Part shown: piece after piece, positions 8,264-17,205 of the stretch
Layout of the letters: every line of letters begins with the position of its first letter
Numbering within the stretch: position 1 is the stretch's first letter
Assembly (NCBI RefSeq): GCF_025143825.1
Contig: NZ_CP083560.1
Span: forward strand, 992,001-1,056,000
DNA: 64,000 nt
Direction: 5' to 3'
Source of the DNA: Sulfitobacter sp. S223
Lineage (GTDB): Bacteria; Pseudomonadota; Alphaproteobacteria; Rhodobacterales; Rhodobacteraceae
The notes under the pieces: generated by a model
The model's database searches: none
What the model was told of the DNA's origin: nothing
The model's input: only the letters and a program-made list of their open reading frames with translations
Translations under genes and position numbers: made by a program

Positions 8264-9652
8264 ATGCGCTATATCTCCACCCGCGGAACCGCCCCGATCC
8301 TATCCTTCGAGGAAGCGATGCTGACGGGGCTTGCCCGTGACGGAGGGCTCTACGTACCGGAGACCATTCCACAGTTGAGCCATGCCGACATCAAAGCAAT
8401 GGCTGGTCAATCCTATGAAGACGTCGCTTTTACCGTGATGCGCCCGTTCATTGGGGATACCTTCACCGATGCGGAATTTCGCGCGCTGATTGCCAACGCC
8501 TATGAAGGCTTCGGGCATGACAGCCGCGCACCGCTCAAGGAGCTTGCGCCAAACCACTTCCTGCTTGAACTGTTCCACGGCCCGACGCTGGCGTTCAAAG
8601 ACTTTGCCATGCAGTTGATTGGTCAGATGTTCCAGCTGGCCCTTGGCCGTAAGGGCGAACGTGTGACCATCGTAGGTGCGACGTCCGGCGATACCGGATC
8701 CGCCGCGATTGAAGCGTTTCGCGGCCTTGATAATGTCGATGTCGTCATCCTCTACCCCCATGGTCGTGTCTCTGAGGTGCAGCGCCGTCAGATGACCACC
8801 CCGTCCGAGAACAACGTTCATGCGCTCGCGCTGGATGGCGATTTTGATGACTGTCAGGCGCGTCTGAAAGACATGTTTAACGATTTCGAATTCCGCGACG
8901 GGGTAAAGCTCGCTGGTGTGAATTCGATCAACTGGGGCCGCGTTCTGGCGCAGGTGGTATATTACTTTACCTCCGCCGTTAGCCTTGGTGCACCGGACCG
9001 CAAGATCAGCTTTACCGTGCCAACTGGTAACTTTGGCGATATCTTCGCTGGATACATCGCCAAGAAGATGGGCCTGCCGATTGATCAACTGGTCGTGGCC
9101 ACCAACCAGAACGACATCCTGCACCGCTGCCTAAGCGGGCAAGGTTATCACAAGGACACTGTGCATCCGTCGATCAGCCCTTCCATGGACATTCAGGTCA
9201 GTTCGAACTTTGAGCGGGCCTTGTTTGACGCCTATGACCGCGATGGCAATGCCGTGGCGCAGTTGATGACAGAGCTGGGGCAGGGTGGCTTCGATGTGTC
9301 CCAAGGGGCGGCGCAGGCCCTGTCCGAACACTATGTCTCCGGTCGCGCCTCAGAGGAAGAAACCTCGGCCACAATCACACATGTTCTTGCGCATAGCGCC
9401 GAACTGCTGTGCCCGCACTCTGCCGTTGGTGTGAAGGTAGCGAATGAGATGCGCGATCCGGCAACGCCGATGGTCACACTGGCCACGGCGCATCCAGCCA
9501 AATTCCCTGACGCCGTAGAAGCGGCAACAGGCATCCGTCCCCCCTTGCCTCCGCGCATGGCGGACCTTTATGACCGCCCAGAGCGTTTGACCCGCGTGCC
9601 AAACGATCTGGATGCGCTCAAGACCCATATCAAAGGACTGATTGCTCAGTGA
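8264..9652 (+). CDS. thrC: Threonine synthase
   Basis: PLP-dependent enzyme that converts O-phosphohomoserine to threonine and phosphate, the last step of threonine synthesis. The 462-aa product starts with the classical MRYISTRG. It has the PLP lysine at K112 in HGPTLAFKDFAMQ and the phosphate/PLP-binding region GATSGDTGSAAIEA. Its length fits the long (fungal/proteobacterial) subgroup. It follows surf1 by 3 bp and overlaps the M16 peptidase start by 4 bp (GTGA). The lysC aspartate kinase of the same pathway lies about 15 kb to the right. Confidence 0.97.
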   Translation: MRYISTRGTAPILSFEEAMLTGLARDGGLYVPETIPQLSHADIKAMAGQSYEDVAFTVMRPFIGDTFTDAEFRALIANAYEGFGHDSRAPLKELAPNHFLLELFHGPTLAFKDFAMQLIGQMFQLALGRKGERVTIVGATSGDTGSAAIEAFRGLDNVDVVILYPHGRVSEVQRRQMTTPSENNVHALALDGDFDDCQARLKDMFNDFEFRDGVKLAGVNSINWGRVLAQVVYYFTSAVSLGAPDRKISFTVPTGNFGDIFAGYIAKKMGLPIDQLVVATNQNDILHRCLSGQGYHKDTVHPSISPSMDIQVSSNFERALFDAYDRDGNAVAQLMTELGQGGFDVSQGAAQALSEHYVSGRASEEETSATITHVLAHSAELLCPHSAVGVKVANEMRDPATPMVTLATAHPAKFPDAVEAATGIRPPLPPRMADLYDRPERLTRVPNDLDALKTHIKGLIAQ

Positions 9653-10911
9653 CACTGCAAACGCACCGCCTTTCGAACGGCTTTCGCATCGTGACAGAAC
9701 AAATGCCGGGCCTTGCCTCGGCCTCTATCGGGGTATGGGTAGGCGCGGGGGGCCGTCATGAGACGTCTGCCCAGAATGGCATCGCCCATTTTCTTGAACA
9801 TATGGCGTTCAAAGGGACCAAGACCCGATCCGCGTTGCAGATTGCCGAGGCGATCGAGGACGTGGGCGGGTATATCAATGCCTATACCTCCCGCGAGGTG
9901 ACAGCTTACTACGTACGTGTTCTGGAGAACGATGTACCGCTTGGCCTTGAGGTGATCGCGGATATCCTGCGCAATCCGGTCATGGACAACGCCGAGATCG
10001 AGGTCGAGCGTGGTGTCATCCTGCAAGAGATCGGTCAGGCGCTGGACACGCCAGATGACGTGATCTTTGACTGGTTGCAAGAACAGGCTTATCCCGATCA
10101 GGCAATGGGCCGCACGATCCTTGGGCCGTCAGAACGTGTATCAAACTTTTCCCGTGAGGACCTCACCGGTTTCATTGACCAACATTATGGTCCCGAGCAG
10201 ATGATCTTATCGGCTGCCGGTGCGGTGGACCATGATGCCCTTGTCGCTATGGCAGAAAAGCTATTCGGCGATATGAAGCCAAAGCCGCTTATGCAGGTAT
10301 TACCAGCCGTTTACCAAGGCGGGGAGCATCGCCAGTCCAAAGTGTTGGAGCAGGCTCATTTCGCGCTTGGGTTTGAATCGCCCGGCTACCGTGCAGATGA
10401 TATCTATGTGGCGCAGATCTATGCTTCGGCTCTTGGTGGCGGCATGTCGAGCCGTCTGTTTCAAGAGGTTCGTGAAAACCGTGGCCTGTGCTACACGATC
10501 TTCGCGCAGGCGGGCGCCTATGCTGATACGGGCATGATGACGATCTACGCCGGTACCTCGGGTGAGCAATTGCCGGAACTCGCGGGCATTACCATCGACG
10601 AAATGAAGCGTGCAGCTTCTGACATGTCCCCTGCTGAAGTCGCACGTGCGCGGGCGCAGATGAAAGCAGGGTTGCTGATGGGGCTGGAAAGCCCGTCCAA
10701 CCGGGCGGAGCGTCTGGCCCGTCTGATGCAAATCTGGGATCGAATTCCGCCGCTTGAGGAAACGATTGCGCAAATTGATGCAGTGACCACAGGCGACGTG
10801 CGTGACTTTGCCGAACGGATGGCCACCACTGCGCCAGCCGCCCTTGCGCTTTATGGTCCGGTGGACGGGGCGCCAACGCTAGAAGCGCTTGAGGCAAGGC
10901 GCGCTGCCTAA
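9649..10911 (+). CDS. M16 family zinc peptidase (mitochondrial processing peptidase-like)
   Basis: A 420-aa insulinase-type metallopeptidase. The inverted zinc motif HFLEH is at residues 47-51, within GIAHFLEHMAFKGTKTR, and the third ligand glutamate lies in EVERGVILQEI. The glycine-rich loop GGGMSSRLFQEVRENRGLCY marks the second half. This is the alphaproteobacterial relative of the mitochondrial processing peptidase beta subunit. Location just after thrC is usual in the group. The GTG start overlaps the thrC stop, and its own stop overlaps the next ATG (TAATG), so translation is coupled throughout. The physiological substrate is unknown. Confidence 0.93.
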   Translation: MTLQTHRLSNGFRIVTEQMPGLASASIGVWVGAGGRHETSAQNGIAHFLEHMAFKGTKTRSALQIAEAIEDVGGYINAYTSREVTAYYVRVLENDVPLGLEVIADILRNPVMDNAEIEVERGVILQEIGQALDTPDDVIFDWLQEQAYPDQAMGRTILGPSERVSNFSREDLTGFIDQHYGPEQMILSAAGAVDHDALVAMAEKLFGDMKPKPLMQVLPAVYQGGEHRQSKVLEQAHFALGFESPGYRADDIYVAQIYASALGGGMSSRLFQEVRENRGLCYTIFAQAGAYADTGMMTIYAGTSGEQLPELAGITIDEMKRAASDMSPAEVARARAQMKAGLLMGLESPSNRAERLARLMQIWDRIPPLEETIAQIDAVTTGDVRDFAERMATTAPAALALYGPVDGAPTLEALEARRAA

Positions 10912-11495
10912 TGCTTCTTGCGCGGCGCAAACTCAAGCTTGAAACAGAGCGGATGACTTTGCGGTCACCGGTGCATACGGATTTTCGTGCTTGGGTGGCC
11001 CTGCGCAGTACCAGCCACGACTTTCTTGCCCCATGGGAGCCGGCATGGTCAGAAGATCATTTGTCGCGAAAGGCATTTTCCAACCGCGTCTATTGGGCCA
11101 ATAGGTCAATCAGCGCAGGCACCGCGCTGCCTCTGTTTTTGATCCGTCGTAAGGATCAAGTGCTTTTGGGGGCGATCACGTTGGACAACATTCGGCGTGG
11201 CCCGGCAATGGCGGGAACACTGGGGTACTGGATCGGAGAAAGCTTTGCGCGTCGGGGGTACATGCGTGAGGCGATCGAGACCGTTGTGCATTATGCGTTT
11301 AACCATCTGGACCTAAGCCGCATCGAGGCTGCATGCCTGCCTGAGAACACCCCCTCGCGCGGTCTTCTGGAGCGTTCGGGTTTCAAGTACGAGGGCGTGG
11401 CGCAGAGTTATCTTCAAATTGATGGACGCTGGCGCACCCATGTTCTTTATGCTGCCTTGCGCGGCGACAGGCGCGGAAAAACAATCGTTTCCTGA
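10911..11495 (+). CDS. GNAT family N-acetyltransferase (RimJ-like)
   Basis: A 194-aa acetyl-CoA-dependent acyltransferase of the RimJ/RimL type, which acetylates protein N-termini or other amines. Typical segments are the N-terminal LKLETERMTLRSP, the core GTLGYWIGESFARRGYMREAIET (acetyl-CoA loop) and the C-terminal LPENTPSRGLLERSGFKYEG. The ATG overlaps the M16 peptidase stop, making this the distal gene of the surf1-thrC-M16 run. The substrate cannot be told from sequence. Confidence 0.88.
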   Translation: MLLARRKLKLETERMTLRSPVHTDFRAWVALRSTSHDFLAPWEPAWSEDHLSRKAFSNRVYWANRSISAGTALPLFLIRRKDQVLLGAITLDNIRRGPAMAGTLGYWIGESFARRGYMREAIETVVHYAFNHLDLSRIEAACLPENTPSRGLLERSGFKYEGVAQSYLQIDGRWRTHVLYAALRGDRRGKTIVS

Positions 11496-11583
11496 TTAAT
11501 CAGCAGGCATTCGGTCAGAGGCAGACAACAGCAAAAGCAAGTTGGCTTTGGTCGATTGTGTAACTGATGCTATATTTACTTCT

Positions 11584-12408
11584 ATGATGTTCCGTCTGAT
11601 TGCCGCTTTCATACTCATGTCTGCACCGCTTTTTGCGCAGGATGCCACCACGCGCACGCCTAGCCATTGTCATGCTTTGGCTGATGGCGCGGCTGGGATG
11701 CGCTATGTGCGCCTTGCCTCACTGCGCACGGTCCCGGATGAAACAGTTGACCTGCACTACATCTCTCACGCGAGCTTTCTTATCCGCAGTGCCCGCGGCC
11801 TGAACATGGTCACCGACTTCACGGGGTTCATTGGCAATACCCGCATAATCCCGGATTTGGTGACAATGAACCACGCGCATGACACCCATTGGACGGCCTT
11901 CCCTGATCCCGCCATCGCACATGTGCTGCCGGGATGGGGACCATTCGGAGAGGGGGTGACGCATCGCCTTGATCTGGGCGAAGTGCTGATCCGAAATGTA
12001 TCGACAGATATCCGGTCGCAATTCTCCGGCGTTGAACCGAATGGTAATTCGGTGTTTGTGTTTGAGATCGCGGGCCTGTGCATCGGGCATCTGGGTCATT
12101 TGCACCATGCTCCGACGGACGAACAATATGCTGCTATCGGGCGATTGGATGTTGTCATGGTGCCAGTGGATGGCGGGATGACCCTTGACCTGCCGACAAT
12201 GATATCGGTCGTCAAACGCCTGCGTTCGCGCATTGTGCTGCCCATGCACTGGTTCTCTGATTTCGCACTAGAAGATTTTCTGGACGGGATAGATGATGAA
12301 TTTTCCGTTGTGCGCGTCGAAGGGCCGATGCTGAACGTGCGGCGCAATGCGCTACCCTCCCACCCGACTGTGATGGTGTTGCGTCCGCAATATCTGCGTG
12401 ACGAGTGA
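11584..12408 (+). CDS. Exported metallo-beta-lactamase-fold hydrolase (UlaG-like)
   Basis: The protein of about 274 aa starts with a signal peptide (MMFRLIAAFILMSAPLFAQ), so it should act in the periplasm. It then has the MBL-fold succession: a first strand with HYISHASFLIRSARG, the metal-binding segment MNHAHDTHW, and a downstream CIGHLGHLHH segment. MPMHWF near the end is typical of the UlaG-like/L-ascorbate lactonase branch. I start at the first of two adjacent ATGs (11584/11587) because this gives a clean signal peptide; a longer TTG frame to 11542 would bury it. Substrate unknown. Confidence 0.8.
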   Translation: MMFRLIAAFILMSAPLFAQDATTRTPSHCHALADGAAGMRYVRLASLRTVPDETVDLHYISHASFLIRSARGLNMVTDFTGFIGNTRIIPDLVTMNHAHDTHWTAFPDPAIAHVLPGWGPFGEGVTHRLDLGEVLIRNVSTDIRSQFSGVEPNGNSVFVFEIAGLCIGHLGHLHHAPTDEQYAAIGRLDVVMVPVDGGMTLDLPTMISVVKRLRSRIVLPMHWFSDFALEDFLDGIDDEFSVVRVEGPMLNVRRNALPSHPTVMVLRPQYLRDE

Positions 12409-12452
12409 TCCTTAGCTCTTGCATCTGACTCGGGCGCATTAGATCAATAACC

Positions 12453-13874
12453 ATGACAGATCACTTGAACCCCGCCGACGCCGCCTTTGCTGACAAGCTT
12501 CGCAGTGCCTTGCCCATAGACACGCTGTATGATGCCAGCGCGCAATATCTTGAAGAACCGCGCGGACGCTACGCCGGACAGGCAGCGATATTGGCCAAGC
12601 CGCGCACGACGCAAGACGTCTCAACTCTGATCCGTTTGGCCGCCGAAGCCCGCGTGGGTGTGGTGCCCTATGGCGGGGGAACCGGCCTTGTCGGGGGGCA
12701 GATCGCCGAAGAGGGCGCTGTCCCGCTGATCCTGTCGCTGGAACGCATGAATGGCATTCGCGCCGTCTACCCTGATGAAAATGTATTGGTGGCCGAAGCG
12801 GGCGCGATATTGGCAGATGTCCAAAGCGCTGCGGAAGCCGTTGACCGGCTGTTCCCCCTGTCTCTGGCGGCAGAAGGGACCGCGCGGATCGGCGGCAACC
12901 TTGCGACCAATGCGGGTGGGACGGGCGTGCTTCGCTATGGTAACGCCCGTGATCTCTGCCTTGGGCTTGAGGCGGTTTTGCCGGATGGGCAGATATGGAA
13001 CGGCCTGACGCGACTGCGTAAGAACAACACAGGCTACGATCTGCGCCACCTTTTGATTGGTGCAGAAGGGACATTAGGCGTGATCACGGCTGCGACACTC
13101 AAGCTGTTCGCGCGGCCGGCCCGGACCGGCACAGCTTTGTTGGTGGTGGAAAGCCCTGCAAGCGCGCTCAAGCTGCTGAGTATGGCGCGGGAATTATTCG
13201 GAGAAATGGTGAGCGCGTTTGAATTGATCCATCGTCAGGGGTTTGATTTTCTGACCGAGACGATGCCAGATGTCCGTCAACCTTTTGCCGAACCGCCCGA
13301 ATGGTGTGTTCTGATCGACCTTGGCCTTGCGGCTGACATGGACCCGCAAGCATCGCTTGAAACGCTATTTTCACATGCGTCCGAGGCAGACCTCGTGCTT
13401 GATGGTCTCATCGCTCAATCTACCGCACAGGCACAGGATTTCTGGAACATCCGTGAAAGCATTCCGGAAGCCAACCGGCGCGTTGGCTCTGTTTCCAGCC
13501 ATGATATATCTGTGCCGTTGGGGGCCATCGCGGACTTTATTGAACAAGCGGGTGAACGACTGGCACAGATGGGTGAATTCCGGATCAATTGCTTTGGCCA
13601 TCTGGGCGATGGGAACCTGCATTACAATGTTTTTCCTCAGGTAGGACGCACCCGTGCTGATCATGAAAACCAGCGCGATGCCATCAAAACCTGTGTTCAT
13701 GACCTGACGCATGAAATGGGTGGGTCAATCTCGGCCGAGCACGGGATCGGGCGGCTTAAGGTCGACGACCTTGAGAAGTACGGCGATCCGGCAAAGCTGT
13801 TTGCGATGCGCGCGATCAAGGCTGCGCTGGATCCAAATGGAATTATGAATCCGGGCGCTGTGCTGCGCGGCTAG
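12453..13874 (+). CDS. FAD-binding oxidase, GlcD/D-2-hydroxyacid dehydrogenase type
   Basis: A 473-aa VAO-family flavoprotein. The N-terminal FAD-binding domain has VVPYGGGTGLVGGQ and GTARIGGNLATNAGGTGVLRYG. The C-terminal FAD-oxidase domain has FGHLGDGNLHYNVF and the closing ISAEHGIGRLK...DPNGIMNPGAVL. Such enzymes oxidise D-lactate, glycolate or D-2-hydroxyglutarate and pass electrons to quinone or an electron-transfer flavoprotein. No GlcE/GlcF partner is adjacent, which favours a single-subunit D-2-hydroxyglutarate or D-lactate dehydrogenase. Its stop shares a CTAG palindrome with the stop of the convergent gene. Confidence 0.88.
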   Translation: MTDHLNPADAAFADKLRSALPIDTLYDASAQYLEEPRGRYAGQAAILAKPRTTQDVSTLIRLAAEARVGVVPYGGGTGLVGGQIAEEGAVPLILSLERMNGIRAVYPDENVLVAEAGAILADVQSAAEAVDRLFPLSLAAEGTARIGGNLATNAGGTGVLRYGNARDLCLGLEAVLPDGQIWNGLTRLRKNNTGYDLRHLLIGAEGTLGVITAATLKLFARPARTGTALLVVESPASALKLLSMARELFGEMVSAFELIHRQGFDFLTETMPDVRQPFAEPPEWCVLIDLGLAADMDPQASLETLFSHASEADLVLDGLIAQSTAQAQDFWNIRESIPEANRRVGSVSSHDISVPLGAIADFIEQAGERLAQMGEFRINCFGHLGDGNLHYNVFPQVGRTRADHENQRDAIKTCVHDLTHEMGGSISAEHGIGRLKVDDLEKYGDPAKLFAMRAIKAALDPNGIMNPGAVLRG

Positions 13875-15307
13875 GGGCCCAAGCAATCGACAAGCTTCCA
13901 CACCAGTTCGCCCACGGCAGGATTTGCGATATCACCATGCGCCGCAATTATGCCTGTCGCGTCAAGATATAGCACCTTGCCTGAGTGCGATGCCGATTGG
14001 CAGGCGCCGTCCAGTTTCGCAACACCGTTGCGGTCGGCGATTCTGGCTTGCTCGAATATGCGGGTCAGTTCTGGCTTGGCGTCGATCCGTCGCGCGCCTG
14101 CCTTGCCACCTACATGGCGGGCGCCTGTCGCAAAACGAGCGATGGGGTTCGCGGTATCGTGCGCAGACCAGGTCATGACCATGCGGCCATCGGGTGTAGA
14201 ATGATTTTGATAAGGACCGCCTTCGCCCGAAAGTATCCAGCGGACAGGTGGGACCAATTCATATTCGGGTAGAAACCTATTGGCGCTGAATGCCGCTTGA
14301 AGACTGATGACCGTCGGCCCCGGGCCGCTGCGCTTTTCAGGAGATTTCAGCAGAGCGGCTGAGTAATAGGCACGTGTCAAGATGCGCGCACCCATGGAAT
14401 GCCCCAGCAGGACCAGTGGCAAACCTGTCTGCGCCTCAATGCGCGGCAAACTGGCGTTAAGGATATGGTTGGCAATGCCGTAGCCGATTTCATCCGCATC
14501 GCGCGCTTTTGTCGTATAGCTGCCGATGTGGGCCGCGCGGTTTGCCAAATCTATCACCGATGTACCGCCCCAAACAGAAGGCCACGTCAACCCGATGACC
14601 AGAGGGTTGAACTGCGCACCCCGCTTCTGCGCGGCGCGGCGGCTATGCTGGAGCACAGCGTTATAGCGTGCGATCGCCTCAAACTGGTCATTGTTCCACC
14701 CCATCGAAGCAAACAGTAGGTGTGTATAGGGACGACCAGCAGCGCGTGCTGCGCGGATGTCTTTGATCACCAGATCTTCCATCCTGTCCAGCGCTGCCCA
14801 GCCTGCCTCATAGCTGGCAGAGATATCGGTGTCGCGGAACGGACCAAAAGCAGTATTACTATAAGCACTGTGGATCAGTTGAACTGATGCGTCGGCAGGT
14901 TCACTGGTGCCGCCATACCGCAATATGTGAGAAACAAACATGACCTTGGGGTCATCAAGTGCCGCATCAAACGAGCTGCGCTGCTGGGCCAGATCGCGCG
15001 GATGCATTTGTGCTGTCGCGGCAAACGGCGCGCGTAGGCGCATGAAATCAGCGCTGTCGCCTTGAAAGCCGATCTTGGCGCGGGGGCTTTTTTCGATGCC
15101 AATAATATAGCCGTGAGCGTTTAGCGGGTGGGTAAACGGCGTGTTGAGCAGGGCGTGATAGCGTGAAATCGTGCCGTCGGTTGCCAGCGCTTTTTCTTCG
15201 TCCGGGGGGACATGTATATTTAAGCTGCTGCACTGCACCAATATCAGTGCTGCGATGATGGCTATGGCCTTTTTCGGCCATTGTCCGAGATATACCGTTG
15301 CTGCCAT
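13871..15307 (-). CDS. Probable lipoprotein alpha/beta hydrolase
   Basis: A 478-aa protein whose N-terminus (MAATVYLGQWPKKAIAIIAA then LILVQCSS) looks like a lipoprotein signal with C26 as the lipidated residue. The lipobox has Q instead of G/A/S before the cysteine, so it is imperfect. The core has VLLGHSMGARILTRAYY, a G-H-S-M-G nucleophile elbow with the likely catalytic serine, as in esterases and DUF900-like hydrolases. AAGAAG-like ribosome binding (AAGGAG) precedes the ATG at 15307. It lies downstream of apt on the same strand and is convergent with the GlcD-type gene. Substrate unknown. Confidence 0.75.
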   Translation of the reverse strand: MAATVYLGQWPKKAIAIIAALILVQCSSLNIHVPPDEEKALATDGTISRYHALLNTPFTHPLNAHGYIIGIEKSPRAKIGFQGDSADFMRLRAPFAATAQMHPRDLAQQRSSFDAALDDPKVMFVSHILRYGGTSEPADASVQLIHSAYSNTAFGPFRDTDISASYEAGWAALDRMEDLVIKDIRAARAAGRPYTHLLFASMGWNNDQFEAIARYNAVLQHSRRAAQKRGAQFNPLVIGLTWPSVWGGTSVIDLANRAAHIGSYTTKARDADEIGYGIANHILNASLPRIEAQTGLPLVLLGHSMGARILTRAYYSAALLKSPEKRSGPGPTVISLQAAFSANRFLPEYELVPPVRWILSGEGGPYQNHSTPDGRMVMTWSAHDTANPIARFATGARHVGGKAGARRIDAKPELTRIFEQARIADRNGVAKLDGACQSASHSGKVLYLDATGIIAAHGDIANPAVGELVWKLVDCLGP

Positions 15308-15380
15308 AAATTGTCTCCTTGCGCCCGCCTGTGGTCAGCGTTGCGCAAGTCGACAATCTTTTCAACCTTGGCGGTAAACC

Positions 15381-15911
15381 TTAGTGGCCCTCGTATGAGC
15401 ACAGGGCCTGAACATCTATACCCATGGCTTCAAGCCGCTTGCGGCCACCCAGCTCTGGCAGATCAATGATAAAGCTGACCGAAACGACCTCTGCGCCCAG
15501 ACGCTCAAGCAGTTTGATACCTGCCTCGGCGGTGCCACCAGTGGCCAACAGATCATCCACCACCAATATTTTTTCGCCAGCTTGCACGGCGTCTTCGTGG
15601 ATTTCCATCGTGGCTTCGCCATATTCAAGCTGGTAATCTTGGCTGATCGTTTTGCCCGGCAGTTTGCCTTTCTTGCGGATCGGTACAAACCCGAGGCTGA
15701 GCTGGTGTGCAATTGCGCCACCCATGATGAAACCGCGCGCCTCAAGACCCACAACCTTGTCTATGCGCATACCGGCATAGGGATGCAACATCTGGTCAAT
15801 CGCCATGCGGAAACCGCGCGGATCGGCAAATAGGGTGGTCACGTCGCGGAACATGATCCCTTCGTGCGGAAAGTCGGGAATCGTGCGAATGTAGTCACGG
15901 ACGGTTTTCAT
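15381..15911 (-). CDS. apt: Adenine phosphoribosyltransferase
   Basis: Salvages adenine by joining it to PRPP to give AMP. The 176-aa product has the family start ([23 protein letters not shown]), the flexible loop near [20 protein letters not shown], and the PRPP-binding motif [12 protein letters not shown] at 117-128. I start at 15911, where ATG overlaps the stop of the upstream lysE-family gene (ATGA); the open frame continues upstream only as an out-of-frame shadow of that gene. Together with mtnP in the same transcription unit, it recycles the adenine of methylthioadenosine. Confidence 0.96.
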   Translation of the reverse strand: MKTVRDYIRTIPDFPHEGIMFRDVTTLFADPRGFRMAIDQMLHPYAGMRIDKVVGLEARGFIMGGAIAHQLSLGFVPIRKKGKLPGKTISQDYQLEYGEATMEIHEDAVQAGEKILVVDDLLATGGTAEAGIKLLERLGAEVVSVSFIIDLPELGGRKRLEAMGIDVQALCSYEGH

Positions 15912-16537
15912 GCAGCACTCCTGCGCAATGTGGCGGTCAGAACGCCCATGGAAATAAGGGCAGCACCGCCCGCGCGGGTGATCCACGCGATGATGCCGGG
16001 TTTTGCGATGACGCGGCGCAGCCGGTCGGCGGCCAGTGCATAGGCCAATGCGTTGAGCGCAGCAAGAGCGACGAATGTTACGATCAGAATGGCGAACTGC
16101 GGCAGTAGGGGGGATTCGGTCCGGACAAACTGCGGAACGAAGGCAATGAAGAACGCGATGCTCTTTGGATTTAGCGCGGTGACCGCGGCGGCATGGCTGA
16201 AAACCTTTCCGCTGGTGACACTGTCTGCTTCCGGCACTGACAGGCCATCGGAAGGGGCTGATCGGATCAACTTTACCCCCAAATAGACCAGATAGATCGC
16301 GCCAACCCATTTGAGGGCAACGAACAGCGTGGCGGAGGTCAACACCAGTGCGCCAAGCCCCATCAGGGAGGCTGTTATGGCGATCAGATCCCCCAAGGCA
16401 ACGCCTGCGGCAGAGGCGACAGCAACCGATCGCCCTTTCGAAAGGGCATAGCTGAGCACCAACAGCACAGTTGGGCCCGGAATGAGCAGCAGTGCGACGG
16501 AGGCCGCAACAAACGTAAGCCATAGATCAATGGGCAT
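15908..16537 (-). CDS. LysE family amino acid/metabolite exporter
   Basis: A 209-aa inner-membrane protein with about six hydrophobic helices and the LysE/RhtB signature near the N-terminus ([20 protein letters not shown], giving G/A-x-x-A-G-V-x-x-G-D as [12 protein letters not shown]). The central segment [23 protein letters not shown] is also family-typical. Members export basic amino acids, homoserine or threonine. It overlaps apt by 4 bp and follows the DUF2927 gene by 9 bp, so it belongs to the mtnP-apt operon. The substrate is not predictable. Confidence 0.88.
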   Translation of the reverse strand: MPIDLWLTFVAASVALLLIPGPTVLLVLSYALSKGRSVAVASAAGVALGDLIAITASLMGLGALVLTSATLFVALKWVGAIYLVYLGVKLIRSAPSDGLSVPEADSVTSGKVFSHAAAVTALNPKSIAFFIAFVPQFVRTESPLLPQFAILIVTFVALAALNALAYALAADRLRRVIAKPGIIAWITRAGGAALISMGVLTATLRRSAA

Positions 16538-16546
16538 AGTTGCCTT

Positions 16547-17200
16547 TCATTGCGGTGGATAGTGTCGGACCAACGCCATCTTGTCCTGCGCGCCCAAAGT
16601 TTTCAAGCTGTTGTCAGCGTCTTGCGACAGGATTGAACGGCTGAGGTAATAAGGGTTCCGGATGTCGGTAATCAGTCCCAACGCTTGCGTGATTTCTTCC
16701 AACATCACGGATTCATACTGGCGGATGGTCATGGTGGTGGAAAATCCGATGCTTGCGCCTTTGATTGTATTACCGTCAATATCCAGGGCGGTGATGGCAT
16801 TGGCCATGATTAAGCCGTCCAGAAGGGTGGCTGTTTCGGCAGCTATTCGGTCGCCGCGGGCGGCATCAAGCAGGTAGATTTTGATATCCGGCGTTTGCGC
16901 GGCTTCGACTAGTCGCACGCCCATACCGATCTTGTTGAGCCGCTGCACCGCGCGCACCACCGAAGCTTCGGCACGCTTCAACTTGCCGCCCAAGAACGAA
17001 GGAGCGCGTTCGACGATGCCAACAGTGATGACATCCTGATCCCAGTGGTAAAAGGGTTTCGCGCAAATGCCGTCGGGCGACGCTCCACAGGCGACTAGGC
17101 GGTAGAAGGCCATGTCATCCAGTGCGCCCTCACTCTCGACAAAGTCCTGCGCCAGCGCGGGTAGCGCAGCGCAGGCAAGCAGCATCGAGGTTCGGACCAA
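16547..17200 (-). CDS. Exported DUF2927 family protein
   Basis: A 217-aa protein of unknown function typical of Rhodobacterales. It has a short signal peptide ending ALPALAQ and the family core: KRAEASVVRAVQRLNKIGMGVRL, then DIKIYLLDAARGD, and LEEITQALGLITDI near the C-terminus, which resembles a degenerate HExxH-type metallopeptidase helix. I favour the TTG start at 17200: the in-frame ATG at 17185 would leave a signal sequence of only about 12 residues without a basic n-region, while TTG gives MVRTSMLLACAALPALA. It starts 5 bp after mtnP ends, within the same operon. Confidence 0.78.
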   Translation of the reverse strand: MVRTSMLLACAALPALAQDFVESEGALDDMAFYRLVACGASPDGICAKPFYHWDQDVITVGIVERAPSFLGGKLKRAEASVVRAVQRLNKIGMGVRLVEAAQTPDIKIYLLDAARGDRIAAETATLLDGLIMANAITALDIDGNTIKGASIGFSTTMTIRQYESVMLEEITQALGLITDIRNPYYLSRSILSQDADNSLKTLGAQDKMALVRHYPPQ

Positions 17201-17205
17201 AGAGA

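Noticed and set aside
15912-16523. N-terminal extension of apt to a 380-codon frame
   Set aside because: The extra part is out of frame with, and fully overlaps, a clear LysE-family gene; apt starts naturally at [10 protein letters not shown].
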